Source: Diphasiastrum complanatum
Lineage: Eukaryota > Streptophyta > Lycopodiopsida > Lycopodiales > Lycopodiaceae
Direction: 5' to 3'
Length of the DNA: 64,000 nucleotides
Assembly (NCBI GenBank): GCA_029204225.1
Contig: CM055095.1
Span: 60,652,540 to 60,716,539 of the forward strand
Under the pieces are notes generated by a model. The model saw nothing but the letters and a program-made list of their open reading frames with translations. It made no database searches and was not told the origin of the DNA. Positions 45,662-57,394 of the stretch are shown here, piece by piece. Within the stretch, counting starts at the first letter, position 1. Every line of letters begins with the position of its first letter. A program made the translations under genes and the position numbers.

Positions 45662-47670
45662 TTAGCTTGCTAGTTTTACAACACTACTTTGCTCCAACCT
45701 AAGAATGATCTCCATCATGATATTAGATCTATTCTCAAGTGTTATAATATGTACAATATGAAGTACAACATAATTGATATAGATAATAGTGTCCATATAG
45801 GATGCTTCACTATTTCTTACATCAATTTTACATAGAATGGTGAACATGATACATGTAAAAGAACATAGAATCATAATGAAAGGATTCCTCCATGTATCCA
45901 CCTTTGAATTCTCTATAGAACAGCAGCAAACAAGTTGTAAGTGAAAGTGACCAACAAGTGTTTGCATGCCTCCTCCACATTCCACTATGCCCATAGTGAA
46001 TGCACCATGTATCTCCATGAATGAACTTCCATCACCACCTTGCCTTTGTAGATCTCCAATCCATGAAAGCCCTTGAGTGAATGAATGCCAAAATGATGTG
46101 TTCTCTGCTCCATTTGAATAAGCAAAACCGGAACTTGAAATACTTGAAGTATCTCCACAAGATTTGCATACAACCCTTGATCCTACATTTTCAACAATTT
46201 GCCAATTTGCCAACACTAGGACGCTCGATCTTGAACTTTGCTCAAAAGTAAACATATTGACCACTTCAATATCTTTCAAGATTTGAATGAATGCATGTAC
46301 TTGATCATAAGAACCAGCAATGATAACTATTCCATCTCCAAGATCCAAAGGATGCAAAACTATGGAACTAGTTTCATTGAATTTTGACAATTCCAACACA
46401 TTGACATGACAATGTTCATACATGAGATTAAACAAATAAGGTAGAGTAAAAGGACCTTCATTGATTCTCCAAGAACCTTACTTGAGCCTTCAAGAACCTG
46501 CAAAAACATATCCAAAATGCTTTGCCCATGTGGCTCCCTTTGATGCTTTTGACTAGCTTTCAATTGCTACTTGCCTCTTGGTGTTGATGAAGCAATTCAA
46601 GATCAACGTCTTGATCTTCCAATAAAACCAAAGGACTTTGCATTCATAAACATCTTCAGATCTGAACCTCTGAAGATACTCCCTCTCAAACACATGATTA
46701 ACATCCCACAAGATCTCATCATTGCTTGATTTCAACCTTTCACTATAGTTAGTGAAAACAATGTCACCATCATAACCCAAAAGATAGATTACTACAATTC
46801 TATCCAACATGAAGTAGAATAGATGAAATTGAGTATCAAACCAGCCCATTTGAGCTCAAACCAAACCTCAATGAGCTCACCAATGAGATCTTCCTTGCCT
46901 TGGAGAAATTGCCACTTGAGTTGCTCCATGTAGTCTTCTTCATCCAACCTTTTGCCATCTTGATCATGCATGAACACTCCACCACAATCATAGCAACCTT
47001 TGAGTTGATGAAGAGATGTAAGATCCATGTCTTGAATCTTCCCAAGAGTCACTCTTCCTTTGCCCTTTCCTTCACAAGATTCCCTCTTAATGATCACACC
47101 ACAAAAGTTAGAAATCTCCCTCTTGATAGTTGCATCATAAGAAATGGAAGAATCTCGAACATTAGAAGCCATGAAAAGAATACATAGTTCCTTCAACATA
47201 AGAATGATTGAAGTACTTTTTCTTGTCAAACCTGGACTTCTAATCAATGATGAACCTTCACTATCATTCACAAAAGCATCATTCAAAGTACATCCTACTT
47301 TGAACACTTCACATTCATCTCTCCCTTTTGACTTGAGATCTTCCTCACCAAGTCTCACGATAGAACCTTTTGATCTACTTTCTTTATGAATAAATGTGAC
47401 ACCACTTGTTTCACAAATGACTTTTTTGGACTCATCACATAAAGATACAAAAGAAACTTTTTCTTCAATCATGCTTAAAGCACCATCTCTTTCCAAATGA
47501 GTAAATAAGTCATTAGCAACAACCATTTCCAAAGAAGAGTTTTCATCACCTCCATTGATGAAGTTAGCTCTCTTCTTACCTTTTTCATTTTTGCACTTTC
47601 CATGTAGTTCCATTGAAGAGCCACCAAGACTTAGAAATCTATGAGTCATTAGAGCCCTTTTTGGACTCAA
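45662..47670 (-). pseudogene. Unrecognised coding module replacing Pol in E2
   Basis: Minus-strand frames 47670-46792, 46849-46553 and 46435-45662 together form a longer version of the module in E1. It begins with about 190 residues not seen in E1 (Lys/Glu-rich, including SSLEMVVANDLFTHLERDGA), then shares TLGKIQDMDLTSLHQLKG, EDYMEQLKWQFLQGKEDL, GELIEV, FYFMLDRIVVIYLL, FEREYLQRFRSED, SFMEIHGAF and CKIDVRNSEASYMDTI with it. Nucleotides have diverged more than these protein segments, which suggests past selection on the protein. At least two frameshifts and several stops exist. No polymerase motif is present. Confidence 0.75.
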
Positions 47671-47689
47671 AAAGGGCCTCTTTACTAAT

Positions 47690-48215
47690 TATAATTAGTG
47701 TTAATGACGACATGTGTACCAATAAGAGAGTGACAACTGAGATGGAATGGTCCATATGACATGGCACATCCAGTGGTGTAAAATAGATCTCCAAATTCTA
47801 ACCCACCCACTAACTCTACTTGATCAACCCATAGTAATGATGATTTGACAAGGCTCAAATTTAAATTTTAAATAAAACTATAACCGTTTTTTCAAGCCCT
47901 TTAGAATTCATATTTTTAAGCTTGGAATGAGTGAAAAGGGGGCCCAATATTTCATTGGGCCCCCATATTGAAAAAAAATTCAAAAAAAAAGTTGGGGGGA
48001 TGGGGAATTGGGGTACAATATACCCCCCCTTAGTACACCCCCCCCCCCCCCCCCCCTTGTGTACCTCGCCGCCCGCCTCCTCCTTGTAGTACATCGCCCC
48101 CTTGTCTGCTGGCTACGCTGGCCAGCGGGCCCCCATAGTCTTCCCTCCAAGCCGCTAGCCCGACTGAGGGCACATGGCCCGGAGATTTCATTCCTCTTGT
48201 TATACATAACAAATG
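47690..48215. other. Insert between Gag-protease and module of E2
   Basis: About 520 bp separates the GAG-pre-integrase region from the module. It includes a perfect 11-bp-arm hairpin (47938-47964), a 19-C run (48038-48056) and a markedly GC-rich block (48057-48190), all unlike the AT-rich neighbours. Coding across it is not credible: the frames are poly-Gly/Arg from the C run. Confidence 0.6.
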
Positions 48216-49484
48216 CATCAGCTTGTAAAGTCTACCTTGTCTATTGCCCCTAGCAATCAAGACATCTCCCTTAGTAATGAAGCAAACATCCCCAACAAAC
48301 TTTGTCTTGTACCCTTTTTTTAACATTTGACCAACACTTAGCAAATTCCTTGAAAGTGAAGGAATGTAAAGAACACCATCAAGCCTTACATTCCTATTAG
48401 TAGAAAGGCAAATAGGAATTGAGCCAATACCTTTGATCATACACTCACCACCATTTGGCATGTGAACGACTTTCTTGGTTCCAACATAAGAGATCAAAGA
48501 AGTAAAGAACTCCTTGTGACTAGTCATGTGTGAACTAGATCCACTATCTATCCACCATGAATCCTTGTTACTTCCACTTGACATTAGACTTGAAGAATAC
48601 ATCATGAGAGAATCACAAAAATCTAGATCCTCATTAGAAGTACAAAAGTTGTTTTGCTTGCTGCCTTCATTACTTTGCTTCTTATGACATTCATTTGCAA
48701 AATGACCTTTTATCCCACAATAAAAGCACTTGAACTTTGACTTGTCTTTCTTTCTAAAAGAAGTAGAAGAGGAGGAGGAAGAGTGATCATCATGATCCGA
48801 GTTACCACCTTTGGACCGTTTCCCTTTGCCTTTACCTTTGCCTTTGACTTTGCCTTTTGTGAAGAAAGTCTCTTCACCTCCACCTTGCAAGGATGCACCA
48901 TCAAGCTTTGATTGAAACCTATGTTCTTCAGCCAATAAGATTTCTTGCAAGTCAACCACACTTGGCAAGACTCTTTGAATGGCAAAACTTTCCACAAGGT
49001 TAGCATGTTCATCTGGCAAACCATTCAACATAACCTGGACTATTTCACCATCTTTTATGCTTTCATCAATGCATGCTAGATCATCACTTAAGGACTTAAC
49101 CCTCAAGACAAATGCATGAGCACTTTCTCCTTCTCTTTGTCTACTAGAAAATATTTGGCTCCTTAGGGTCAATACCCTAGATGTGGACTTTGATTCAAAG
49201 AGCTTCTTCAAGGCATTCCATGCCTCACTTGCACTTTGACTATTACCAACTTCCTTGAGAAGTTCATTGATAACATTCATTTTAATAATATGAAGAGCCC
49301 TTTTGGCATTCTTATCAAACCTTTGTTGCTCTTGAACTATGGGTGGTCTCTCTTCAGTTCCTGCAACTATGTCCATGAGTTCATTCAACTCAAGTAAGGA
49401 TTCCATCCTCACTTTTCACGTAGAGTAGTTTGATGAACTCAACCTATCATTAGTTTCTAACATGATCCCACCATTGGAAGCCAT
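48216..49484 (-). pseudogene. Gag-protease of E2
   Basis: The ATG at 49484 opens MASNGGIMLETNDRLSSSN, followed by an in-frame TGA (49418-49416) where E1 has Trp in STWKV. The frame then stays open: KVRMESLLELNELMD, ALHIIKMNVINELLKEVG, LTLRSQIFSS, FVLRVKSLSDDLACID and VQVMLNGLPDEHANLV, a basic KGKVKGKGKGKGKRSKGG tract, the intact zinc knuckle CFYCGIKGHFANEC, the protease site DSWWIDSGSSSHMTSHK and the start of GAG-pre-integrase (LLSVGQMLKKG, GRLYKL). Apart from the single stop it is the best-preserved Gag of the window. Confidence 0.9.
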
Positions 49485-49559
49485 GAATATAATGATTCTT
49501 TAACTTTTAGGCTCTGTCCTAATTCACCTAGCACTCACTTTCCTCTCACCAAATGATGG

Positions 49560-50121
49560 ATAAGGAGATCTCAGAAGATCTAGGACCCTAAAACACTTCT
49601 ATCTTGAACCTGGCTGGTTTCCAAGCATACAAATCCAAGTCCACATGTGTGTACTATAGGTTGTAGTACGGCCTTCAACCTGAGAAACAAGTAAAAATTG
49701 ATTTGGTTTCATTTAAATAAAAAAAAACTCAATGTATATAGTAAACTAGCTTGAGATTGCCAATAAGAACCAAAAATTTTGTATCTTCTCACTATTGAGA
49801 GAGGGAATACACAGTAAATTTGACATGTAATAAGGAAGTTAACTCACTCTCCTTTTCCTAAAATGAAACCCTAGCCTAGATCCTAGAGTTATGCTTGGTA
49901 GCTAGCTAGTTGGTCAAATTTTCACCTTAAGCTTAGGTGTAGGTCCTATAAAGTAGGGATGACCAACAAATAGACATGACCAACTCTCTTGACTTGACCT
50001 AACCTACATTAGGAGTGGTTTGACACATGGCATCTTGGCCTTCCATGTGTGGAACCCAATTATACACAATATTTACAAAGTTCTACATGGCTAGATTTGC
50101 CAAAATAGGCTATTTTTCACA
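49560..50121 (-). repeat. LTR related to family A upstream of E2 Gag
   Basis: On the minus strand it starts TGTGAAAAATAGCC at 50121 and shares GGCAAATCTAGCCATGTAGAA with family A. Later it has AAGGCCGTACTACAACC, also like family A. No primer-binding site is visible before the Gag start, so its inner end is deleted or diverged. Confidence 0.65.
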
Positions 50122-50362
50122 GTTTAATCTAGATCCCAATGTCATATCTCATCATTTACAAAATTAGAGGCCCTCAAATCTATTTCTCGCTTTCTTAATT
50201 AATCCTTTACTTCTTAGTAATTTCTCTAATATAGACATCAGACTGATTTATATGATTCTTTCTAGCATGAAGTTATTCTTTTGAAAGACTGTCATGTAAT
50301 ATAAATTACTACTTGTGTGAATAGACTTGGAATTCAGATAAATTCTAAGGTTAACGCTCCAT
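50122..50362. other. No feature recognised
   Basis: AT-rich spacer between the LTR of E2 and the truncated start of E3. Confidence 0.4.
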
Positions 50363-50386
50363 AGGTTGGTCTCAAAGGGCTTTAAC

Positions 50387-51304
50387 AACACAAAAGGAAA
50401 GGTGGCAGTTTGGAGCTAGTCAAGAGCATCAAAGGAAGGTTATCTGGCAAAGATGTTTTGGATCTATTTTTGCAGGAGTCTTTAAACTCAAGTAAGGTCA
50501 AAGGAGCAGCAAGTAAGTGTTGTTCAAGTTTACTTTACTTGTTCTATCTCATATTTGAGCTATTTTCATGTGGATTTGTGCAAATTGTCAAGATATGGAC
50601 AAACTAGCTACATTGTCTGGCAATATCTTATTGTTGGAGTTGTACTAGCATTCTTGGCTGGTTTTGTTGATGGAAATGAAGCTATTGGAGGTTCATTATG
50701 TCACTCATCCATGATCAAGTTCTCAAGTGTTGAGCTACTTGATGCCAATGTTTGGAGATTGTCAATTTTTGGTGAATTCATGGTTATTTTCTTGTGTCAA
50801 GTAGACCTTGAAGATGGACTAGTGCAACCTACTTGGTTTATAGAGTCATGTGGTGCTGGATTTGCATCATTTATGTACTCACCTACTCATGGATTTCCAA
50901 GTTTTGATGGTTTCTTGTGGCAAGATGAAGATGGAGGCTCATTCATGGAGTTTTATGGTGGAGACATATCAAGAAAAGACAAAGTTGGAGGAGGCAAGCA
51001 AGCAAATGGTCATCACTCACATTTATTGTTTGGTTGCTGTAATTTTCCAGAGAGTTCAAAGTTTGAAACATGGAGGAATCATTTCATTCACATTCTATTT
51101 GGTTCTTCATGTTCTAGTTATATCTTGATGTGTAAAATTGATGTAAGAAATAGTGAAGCATCCAATTTGGACACTATTCTCTATATCAATTATGAAAGAT
51201 ACTTTAGAGCCTTATAAAGGACATCTATACTTAGGATGGAGATAATTCTAAAGTTGGATCAAAGAAGTATGGTTAAAACTATGCCAAAACTAGTTGAAGA
51301 GGGA
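50387..51304 (+). pseudogene. C-terminal part of the unrecognised module in E3
   Basis: It begins KGGSLELVKSIKGR and LYLFYLIFELF, and shifts frame near 50560 by one extra T relative to E1. It continues with YIVWQYLIVGVVLAFLAGFV, about 60 residues that E1 has lost (including LLDANVWRLSIFGEF and FASFMYSPTHGFPSFDGF), then GGSFMEFYGGDISRKDK and CKIDVRNSEASNLDTI. It therefore supplies the fuller version of this end of the module. Stops follow near 51215. Confidence 0.75.
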
Positions 51305-51305
51305 G

Positions 51306-51959
51306 TGTGAGAGATTTCAACAAGTTTAGTCAAGTTTAGTCATATTTTGGTAAATTGTCAATATGAGGCCAAGACTCATTTTAGACTTAGAGATAAACTT
51401 TTTGAAGTCATATTAGTTTAAAATACATTCAATAAACATTTTTTGAAAGTGTGGGAAAGTTGGTAGTCGAGTTTAAGAGAGATTCAAATTTGAACTTTGG
51501 GTACATTGAATCTAGACCCAAAAATAGTAGGGTTTACATTTTGGAGGGAAAGCCAAGTGGCCAAATAGGATTTGGACCTGTTATAAAAGGATGTAACTCA
51601 TGGAGAGACACATCTTCTCTCTTATCTCTCTCATTTAATCATTAAACATGGTCCTCTTTGGGTTCTACTACTCATTGGTGCACTCTCTTGATGTTATCTT
51701 GCAATTCTATGTGTAGAATGATCATCTATTGGTATTTTTGGTTCCACACATGTGAAAATATAGTAGGGTACTATAATTTTATAGACAACAAGTATATTTT
51801 ATGTTTTGGTTCACGTTTGATCAATATCTCTTAGATTTTGCATCTCATTTTGTATGTAGATGCTGATTTTTCTACATTGGCAGGACTATTGGTTTGCTTC
51901 TTTTGTAACCAAAGATCAAGGACATGAATTGGATCTTGAATGATCTGAGATCCTTCACA
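51306..51959 (+). repeat. 3' LTR of E3 (family B)
   Basis: 654 bp, TGTGAGAGATTTC...CCTTCACA, preceded by GAAGAGGGAG. It lacks the 92-bp block seen in the 3' LTR of E1. The palindrome is changed to CACACATGTG. Confidence 0.92.
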
Positions 51960-52300
51960 GCAACTCGACTTTACCTTTTTGATGTTTGATTCTGTCTGTT
52001 CCTTCACCCTGTATCGAATGTGATGAGTTGTCTCCAAGTTGCATAACTCGAGAATAGGTGAAAGATTTGTAGTCTTTCAACCAATCTTGATGGTGAGTCA
52101 TGTGTTGAGTTGCTCTAGAGTCAAGATACCAAGAATCGATATCTTGCTGTTCTCTGGCCTTTGTCATAAAGGCTGCTTCATCCTCCTCTTGTTGTTGGTT
52201 TGAAAAATTGGTTGAGGCACTATGTGCTTGTTGTTGTTGGTACTGCTTCTTCTTTTTATTGTTGTATTTCAAGTTCCGCAGTCCTTAATGTCATGTCCAG
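51960..52300 (-). pseudogene. Copia zinc knuckle and protease fragment
   Basis: On the minus strand a degraded zinc knuckle (CRYYKKTGHDIKDC, second Cys lost) is followed by a Gln/Lys-rich linker and the protease region DIDSWYLDSRATQHMTHHQ, where the catalytic DSG is altered to DSR. LGDNSSHSIQGEG follows. It belongs to a Copia lineage different from the A, B and D families. E3 abuts its 3' side. Confidence 0.82.
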
Positions 52301-52499
52301 TTTTCTTGTAGTATCTGCAGAATAATTTTTGCTTTGGTTGGAAGGATGAAGAATTCAAATTCGACCCAAAGTTAAAATTTGAACCTGAGTCAAAATTTGA
52401 CCTTGGCTACAAATTGCTCTTCTTTTTGGATCTATACTTTTGATTCTTTAAATACAATGTCTGTGGATCCAATCTTGAGGAGAAAGTTGACCTTCTGAT

Positions 52500-53139
52500 T
52501 TCTTCTTTTAGAAGAAGTGAGATTAATCTTGATAGAGTGAAATTCTCCTAGATCACTATTGCCATTATCCAATTTTCATAAACTTTAGACAGACTTGATA
52601 ATAGAGTCATAACAACATTGGAGTTTTAAATTTCTGAGCCTCCATGAGATTTTGAAAAGTGTTGAGATGACTCGAAACACTTGTTCACTCAGTCATTCTC
52701 ATGGAGAAAAATCTCTTTCTTAAATGGAGTTTGGAGGTGAGGTCCCTGATGTCATAGAGAGTTGCTAGAATGTCCCATGCATTCTTAGCAGTCTGAGCAA
52801 CTCTTATATAACTGATTTGGGTGCCCTCTATGTTGAGAGTGATCATGGCAAAAGCTTTGCCATCATTCAGTCTCCACTTTGTGATAGCAACAGCTTCACC
52901 TTTTGGCTTCAGTTCTGTGCTGTCAACAATGTCTCACAATTCCTCGGCTAATAGCATTAACTTCATTTAGAACTTCTAGAGATGGTAGTTCCCTCCATCG
53001 AGTCTTTCGATTTGAGAAAACTGACCCATTCTGGTTGATCGAGATCGTTTGTAGTAATAATGATTTCGGAATACTGTTGGTTGTGCGCTTGCTAGTTCAT
53101 TGTCTTGATAGAAACAAGACTAATAATCCACAATGAGAA
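52500..53139 (-). pseudogene. Copia Gag fragment
   Basis: Minus-strand readable segments are KGEAVAITKWRLNDGKAFAM, ITLNIEGTQISYIRVAQTAK, NAWDILATLYDIRDLTSKL and RKRFFSMRMTE, with stops before and after. This is the central Gag region of Copia elements. It lies upstream of the knuckle/protease fragment on the same strand and downstream of a primer-binding site, so all three belong to one decayed element. Confidence 0.8.
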
Positions 53140-53149
53140 CCTGATACCA
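53137..53149 (-). promoter_or_regulatory. Primer-binding site and LTR junction (minus strand)
   Basis: GAACCTGATACCA is the reverse complement of TGGTATCAGGTTC. The adjoining TGTCAGTCAG to the right would be the inner LTR end (CTGACA on the minus strand). The LTR probably extends to around 53.5 kb but its outer end was not resolved. Confidence 0.7.
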
Positions 53150-53555
53150 TGTCAGTCAGTGGGTTGTGCGAAAGTTGGGAGCGAGCTAGATGAATGCATA
53201 AAAAATGCAACGATTAGCAGCAAAATAGTTCAAACGATGAATCAAACAAATGCACAATTACCGATAACAACTATAGAGCAAATCACACTCTGATTATTAT
53301 CAATAGATGAGTACAATGGCTTGAAGTTATTGCTTCAGCTTGTTGAGCGTGATAACTCTGATACTGATTAATCTGATTGATAGATTACAAATATTAGAAG
53401 ATGTTTTCTAATGAAGATTCTACAATCAGATATACTGATAATATCTACAATTAACTTGCATTGAATGCTATTAATTACAATCGCCTTTATGCCATAGATG
53501 CATGTTCAAAGTAGGTGAACTTCCAAACGCGAAGTCGTTGGGTCGGATTTTTGAC

Positions 53556-53640
53556 CAACAATATTGAAAATTACATAGGGTGCCGACAATATTGAAAATT
53601 ACATAGGGTGCCGACAATATTGAAAATTACATAGGGTTGG
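53556..53640. repeat. 28-bp tandem repeat, three copies
   Basis: CAATATTGAAAATTACATAG plus GGTGCCGA repeats three times, the last copy ending GGGTTGG. It is followed by irregular GGGTC and GACCC-rich repeats to about 53850. Confidence 0.92.
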
Positions 53641-53923
53641 ATTCTATACAAAGGATTGAAAAATATACACTGGGTCATAAATATGCTGAGGGTCGGATTT
53701 TCTGAGTTCAGAAAATTTAGACCCGCCGATCCGATCCAATCTAGGGTCAAACACACCCAGATAATTTAGTTAAGGGTCAAAAAAATCCAAACCAATCTGA
53801 CCCAACTCAGGGTCAAAAATTTCCTGCTAAGAAAAAATTCGAGCCTTCGATTTTCAACTTTCAGGATACTCATTAACAAATGAGACTGAGCATCGATTTC
53901 CAACAGAGACAACATCACATAAG

Positions 53924-56780
53924 TTAGGCCTGGACAAAATGTTTTTTGAATGTCAAGTATGGCAGTATCGTTGTGCCTTGGGATTTATGGGCGGTGATAG
54001 CATATGCCAATGTCAGTGGAAAGGTGCATTTGTAGTAGGTTTTTGAATCGTGTCTAATTTTGTGCACTATTATGGATGGAGTAACTTTTATTTTTCTATT
54101 GGTTGCATCAAGTTTTATCGAGATAGAGTCTATTTCCTTCGCATTTTTAGGCCAGACAAAGTTTTTCGATTGTTTCAGTTGCTCCATTCACAACTCCATT
54201 TTGTGTGTTCAAATTTGCAAGAATCATGACCTTTGCATTCTTCACAATTTATTCCAATTGGTGGAATGTACAATCTTGAAGCCATGATTTCAATTCCGTG
54301 TTGTCTGCTGCATTTGTTTTCACGGGCACTTTTGTAATGCCATTTTCTTTCCTTACATTTTCTTTGTGTGTACATATGATTGTGACATCATAGTTGATCA
54401 TTTGCAAGAGTTGGTCTTCTAGAATAATTTGTGTGTTCAACGTATTGTTGGTCTCTTGCAATGTTGGTTTTTGAAATCTTATTGTGTTAAAAAATGATAG
54501 GTACAAGTGTCAGATGAATGCCTAATAGAGTAACTCAAATGCATTTGAGTGGCCATTTTCCAATATATAGATGTCGAATTGTGACATATTGAGCATAGAT
54601 TTTCTGCTCGATGTTTGCATATTGCTGGCAATTCTCTGTGATCATTGACTAATAATAAAATATAATCTTTAAAAGGTGCATTGCATGAATTGGATTTTAT
54701 TTGACTTATGTGAAACACAACAAGATGCAATGTTTGTGTGGTCATCATGGACATCTCATCGATAACAATAAAGTCAGCGACAAGTATTGTTTTGAAACGT
54801 ATGTCAATTGGCATTAAATTTCGTTAATATAAAGCCATTGATAGGGATGGAAAACATGTTGTGCATTGTTGTTGCATGTTTGCTAAGTCTTGATGCACCA
54901 ACACCAGTAGTAGCACAAAGCAATACAAAATTATTACGTGTTTTTCCACTTCCGGGTGTACCTGAAAGCACAAAAATACCCAAAGTTTTTGACATCAAAA
55001 GTGAATACATATTTTTCTGTTCAATTGTCAATGAGGTATTTTCAAAAGATTCAAATTCGTGTAAAATACCCAATGCATCCTTGGTATCTTTCGCCAAAGA
55101 TGTCACATTGTCGTCTGCCTGTTCGGATACACCTTGATATAGTGGGCCACAAAAAAATGATTGGTGTTGCAATAGAATGTTCATGATCTGCTATCGTTGC
55201 TCATCTTGAAGCATCTGTTTATTTGTATAATCCTCAACATGGCATTCAATATCTCTTTTGTTTCAAATGATATCACATAGTATGCATTCCGTGTGATACG
55301 AGCCATATGTGTTGACAAAGCTCAAAAGCTCTCTTTCTTTTTGCAACTCACATCTTTCTAACAATAAATTTTAAAAAAAAAATCCATCAATTTGATATGC
55401 TGGATGGTAATTTGTGAACCTGACCATTCTTTTGTTTTTGTATAGATAGTATCCTAGATGATCAATATATAGTTCTCTTTGAAGAGATCTTTTCCTTTTA
55501 GTCACAATGAATTGATGCCAATAAATACAAAAACTAATGGTTTTGAGGACTTCAAGCCTATACGTGTAGATATCAATTGGATGCAGTAGGATTGTGTTGT
55601 TGAAATTGACAAATTTGCGATGCAATTCTGGTGGAGAGCTGTCGATGTATTGGATTGCTTCGCTTCTCTTGATGATAGGGATTTGCAAACACATGAAGCT
55701 AATTTCGAGTAATGATATTGGTTTTGTCAAAACATAACTAGATATCAATTCCAACACATTTTAGTCTAAATGGTTCAATCTTATTTTTCTGGCATCAGCT
55801 ACATTTAGATCCAATGGTCCTATAGGTTCTGATTTCATCACATATTTTAAAACATAGTATGACCAACCCGTGTTTGTGATTTGTTGTAGATTCATGTGAG
55901 ATTGCCATAGCAGAATCATTGTTGGATGGTAGGGCACCACATTTCGATCTTCATATCTTGGTCAAAAATATTTCCATCATCAGGTTTTTGTGTCCAGCTC
56001 AATGCAAGATACACATGCTTCGAATGGGAATCCATATTTACAAATCTTTGCAGTTTTGGGCTAGTTTTATTGTGCAAGCGGATTGACAATGGTGTATTTG
56101 TTTTCGCACAACAAGCTCGTAGAGCTATTTTTGACTTAGGTCCAACGGAATTTCAAATCGAATGGCAAAGTGAATTTCAAAACATTTTTGAAAATGTGTT
56201 CTTCATTTGCATGTGGATGTTTTGTGACAAAATCAATTATGTCCTTTTGCAACACAATAGATGGCACTTTTGTTGTGATCAAAATTGCTTGTCTTATTTG
56301 ATACATGACAAGCAAATATGGTGGGAATAATGTAAATGGCGAGAATAGCGTGGCAACTCTCAATGTTATGTAATCTATGTAACGTATTTTGCCATCAAAA
56401 TCCATGTCCAAATGGAAACAAAAATGGAAAGATTGCACTTTCTAATGTGATAAATAATTTTTCTTTAACTATTACTAAGAAGCTAGATATGTTGGTTTTG
56501 AATATCAAAATCTCATTTCTTCATGCATCAAATTCCTTAATTGTAAATTTGAATATGTATATATGTCATTTTTTTTAATATCATGTGTTCTACTACAAGG
56601 CATTATGTCCTTTAGCAATATGTACACTCGTTCGAATGGATCACTTTGCATGTTTCGAAATCTATCCATTTCTGTGTCCAACATTTTTTCAACCGATGCT
56701 AGTGATACGAATGGCAAGGTCTGAGTTTGAGAGCCATATTCATATACACTAAAAAATGTTTGTAAGATTGGATTTTGCAA
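53924..56780 (-). pseudogene. Pif1-type helicase of a Helitron-like element, decayed
   Basis: Read on the minus strand, frames 56438-56136, 55757-55371, 55184-54804, 54814-54479, 54506-54249 and 54187-53924 form one broken protein. FMCLQIPIIKRSEAIQYIDS is followed by the helicase: FVLSGTPGSGKT (Walker A), CATTGVGASRLSKHATTMHN, FIVIDEMSMM (Walker B), ILLLVNDHRELPAICK, then TIICTHKENV and finally YAITAHKSQGTTI (motif VI). These are Pif1-family motifs. The long N-terminal extension fits Helitron RepHel proteins or related plant Pif1-like genes. Frameshifts between segments and poorly kept N-terminal sequence indicate a pseudogene. A HUH Rep domain and Helitron termini were not identified. Confidence 0.8.
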
Positions 56781-57385
56781 ACATTGTGTTCTAAAACATT
56801 TCGTATCTCTTCCATGTCATGATTCTTATCGAATCTGTTCGAATTGCATTTTTCTAATCAATTACGATATGGTGGAACAAGAGGCGATGATTTTCTTATG
56901 AAGATTATAAACTGGGAGATCCACAGGTCTCTCAAATCTATGATGCTATATGACGTTTGAATTGGCTAATTGTACACATGATTTTTGTTTTTATCTCTAT
57001 GAGCTATTGAAGCACATGAATTTATACAATTGAGTGATGATAGATAGTTAAAAAACAAGATAGGCATGTAAAGATGGACCAAAAACAAAACCCAACTATT
57101 TAGGTACATCCTATCTTTGATAGATTTTAGGCCTTGTTGGACGTGTTTTTATTATTTATGAGAATTCCATTTCAGGTAGCTCTTTTATCCTTGTGATTGA
57201 GTATATGAAGGTGAACATGCAAACAGTTGAAGCCATTCTGTGCAAAGTTGATGGTTGCTTTTCAAAGCATGAACTGTTCAACTAATCCAGGCACATGGAT
57301 TCTACTTTGCACCTTTGTGTGCAATTTTGACAATTGAGTCATAAAAATTAAGAACCATATCAACATGACTCAAATATGAATCTAA
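56781..57385. other. No gene recognised
   Basis: AT-rich DNA upstream of the helicase relic on the minus strand. It may include further worn element sequence. Confidence 0.35.
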
Positions 57386-57394
57386 AATCAATCT

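Larger units (their letters stand above)
50363..51959 (+). mobile_element. 5'-truncated LTR retroelement E3 (family B)
   Basis: The sequence enters family B abruptly at GGTTGGTCTCAAAGG, inside the last third of the module, and continues to a complete 3' LTR. It is nearly identical to E1 over most of its length. Gag, protease, 5' LTR and the first part of the module are absent, as expected from truncation by deletion or recombination. Confidence 0.88.

Noticed and set aside
47980-48253. Coding frames rich in Gly, Arg and Pro
   Set aside because: They arise from the 19-C run and the GC-rich insert. No frame is shared with related elements.
53556-53640. CRISPR-like array
   Set aside because: The 28-bp units are directly adjacent with no unique spacers, and the window is plant DNA.
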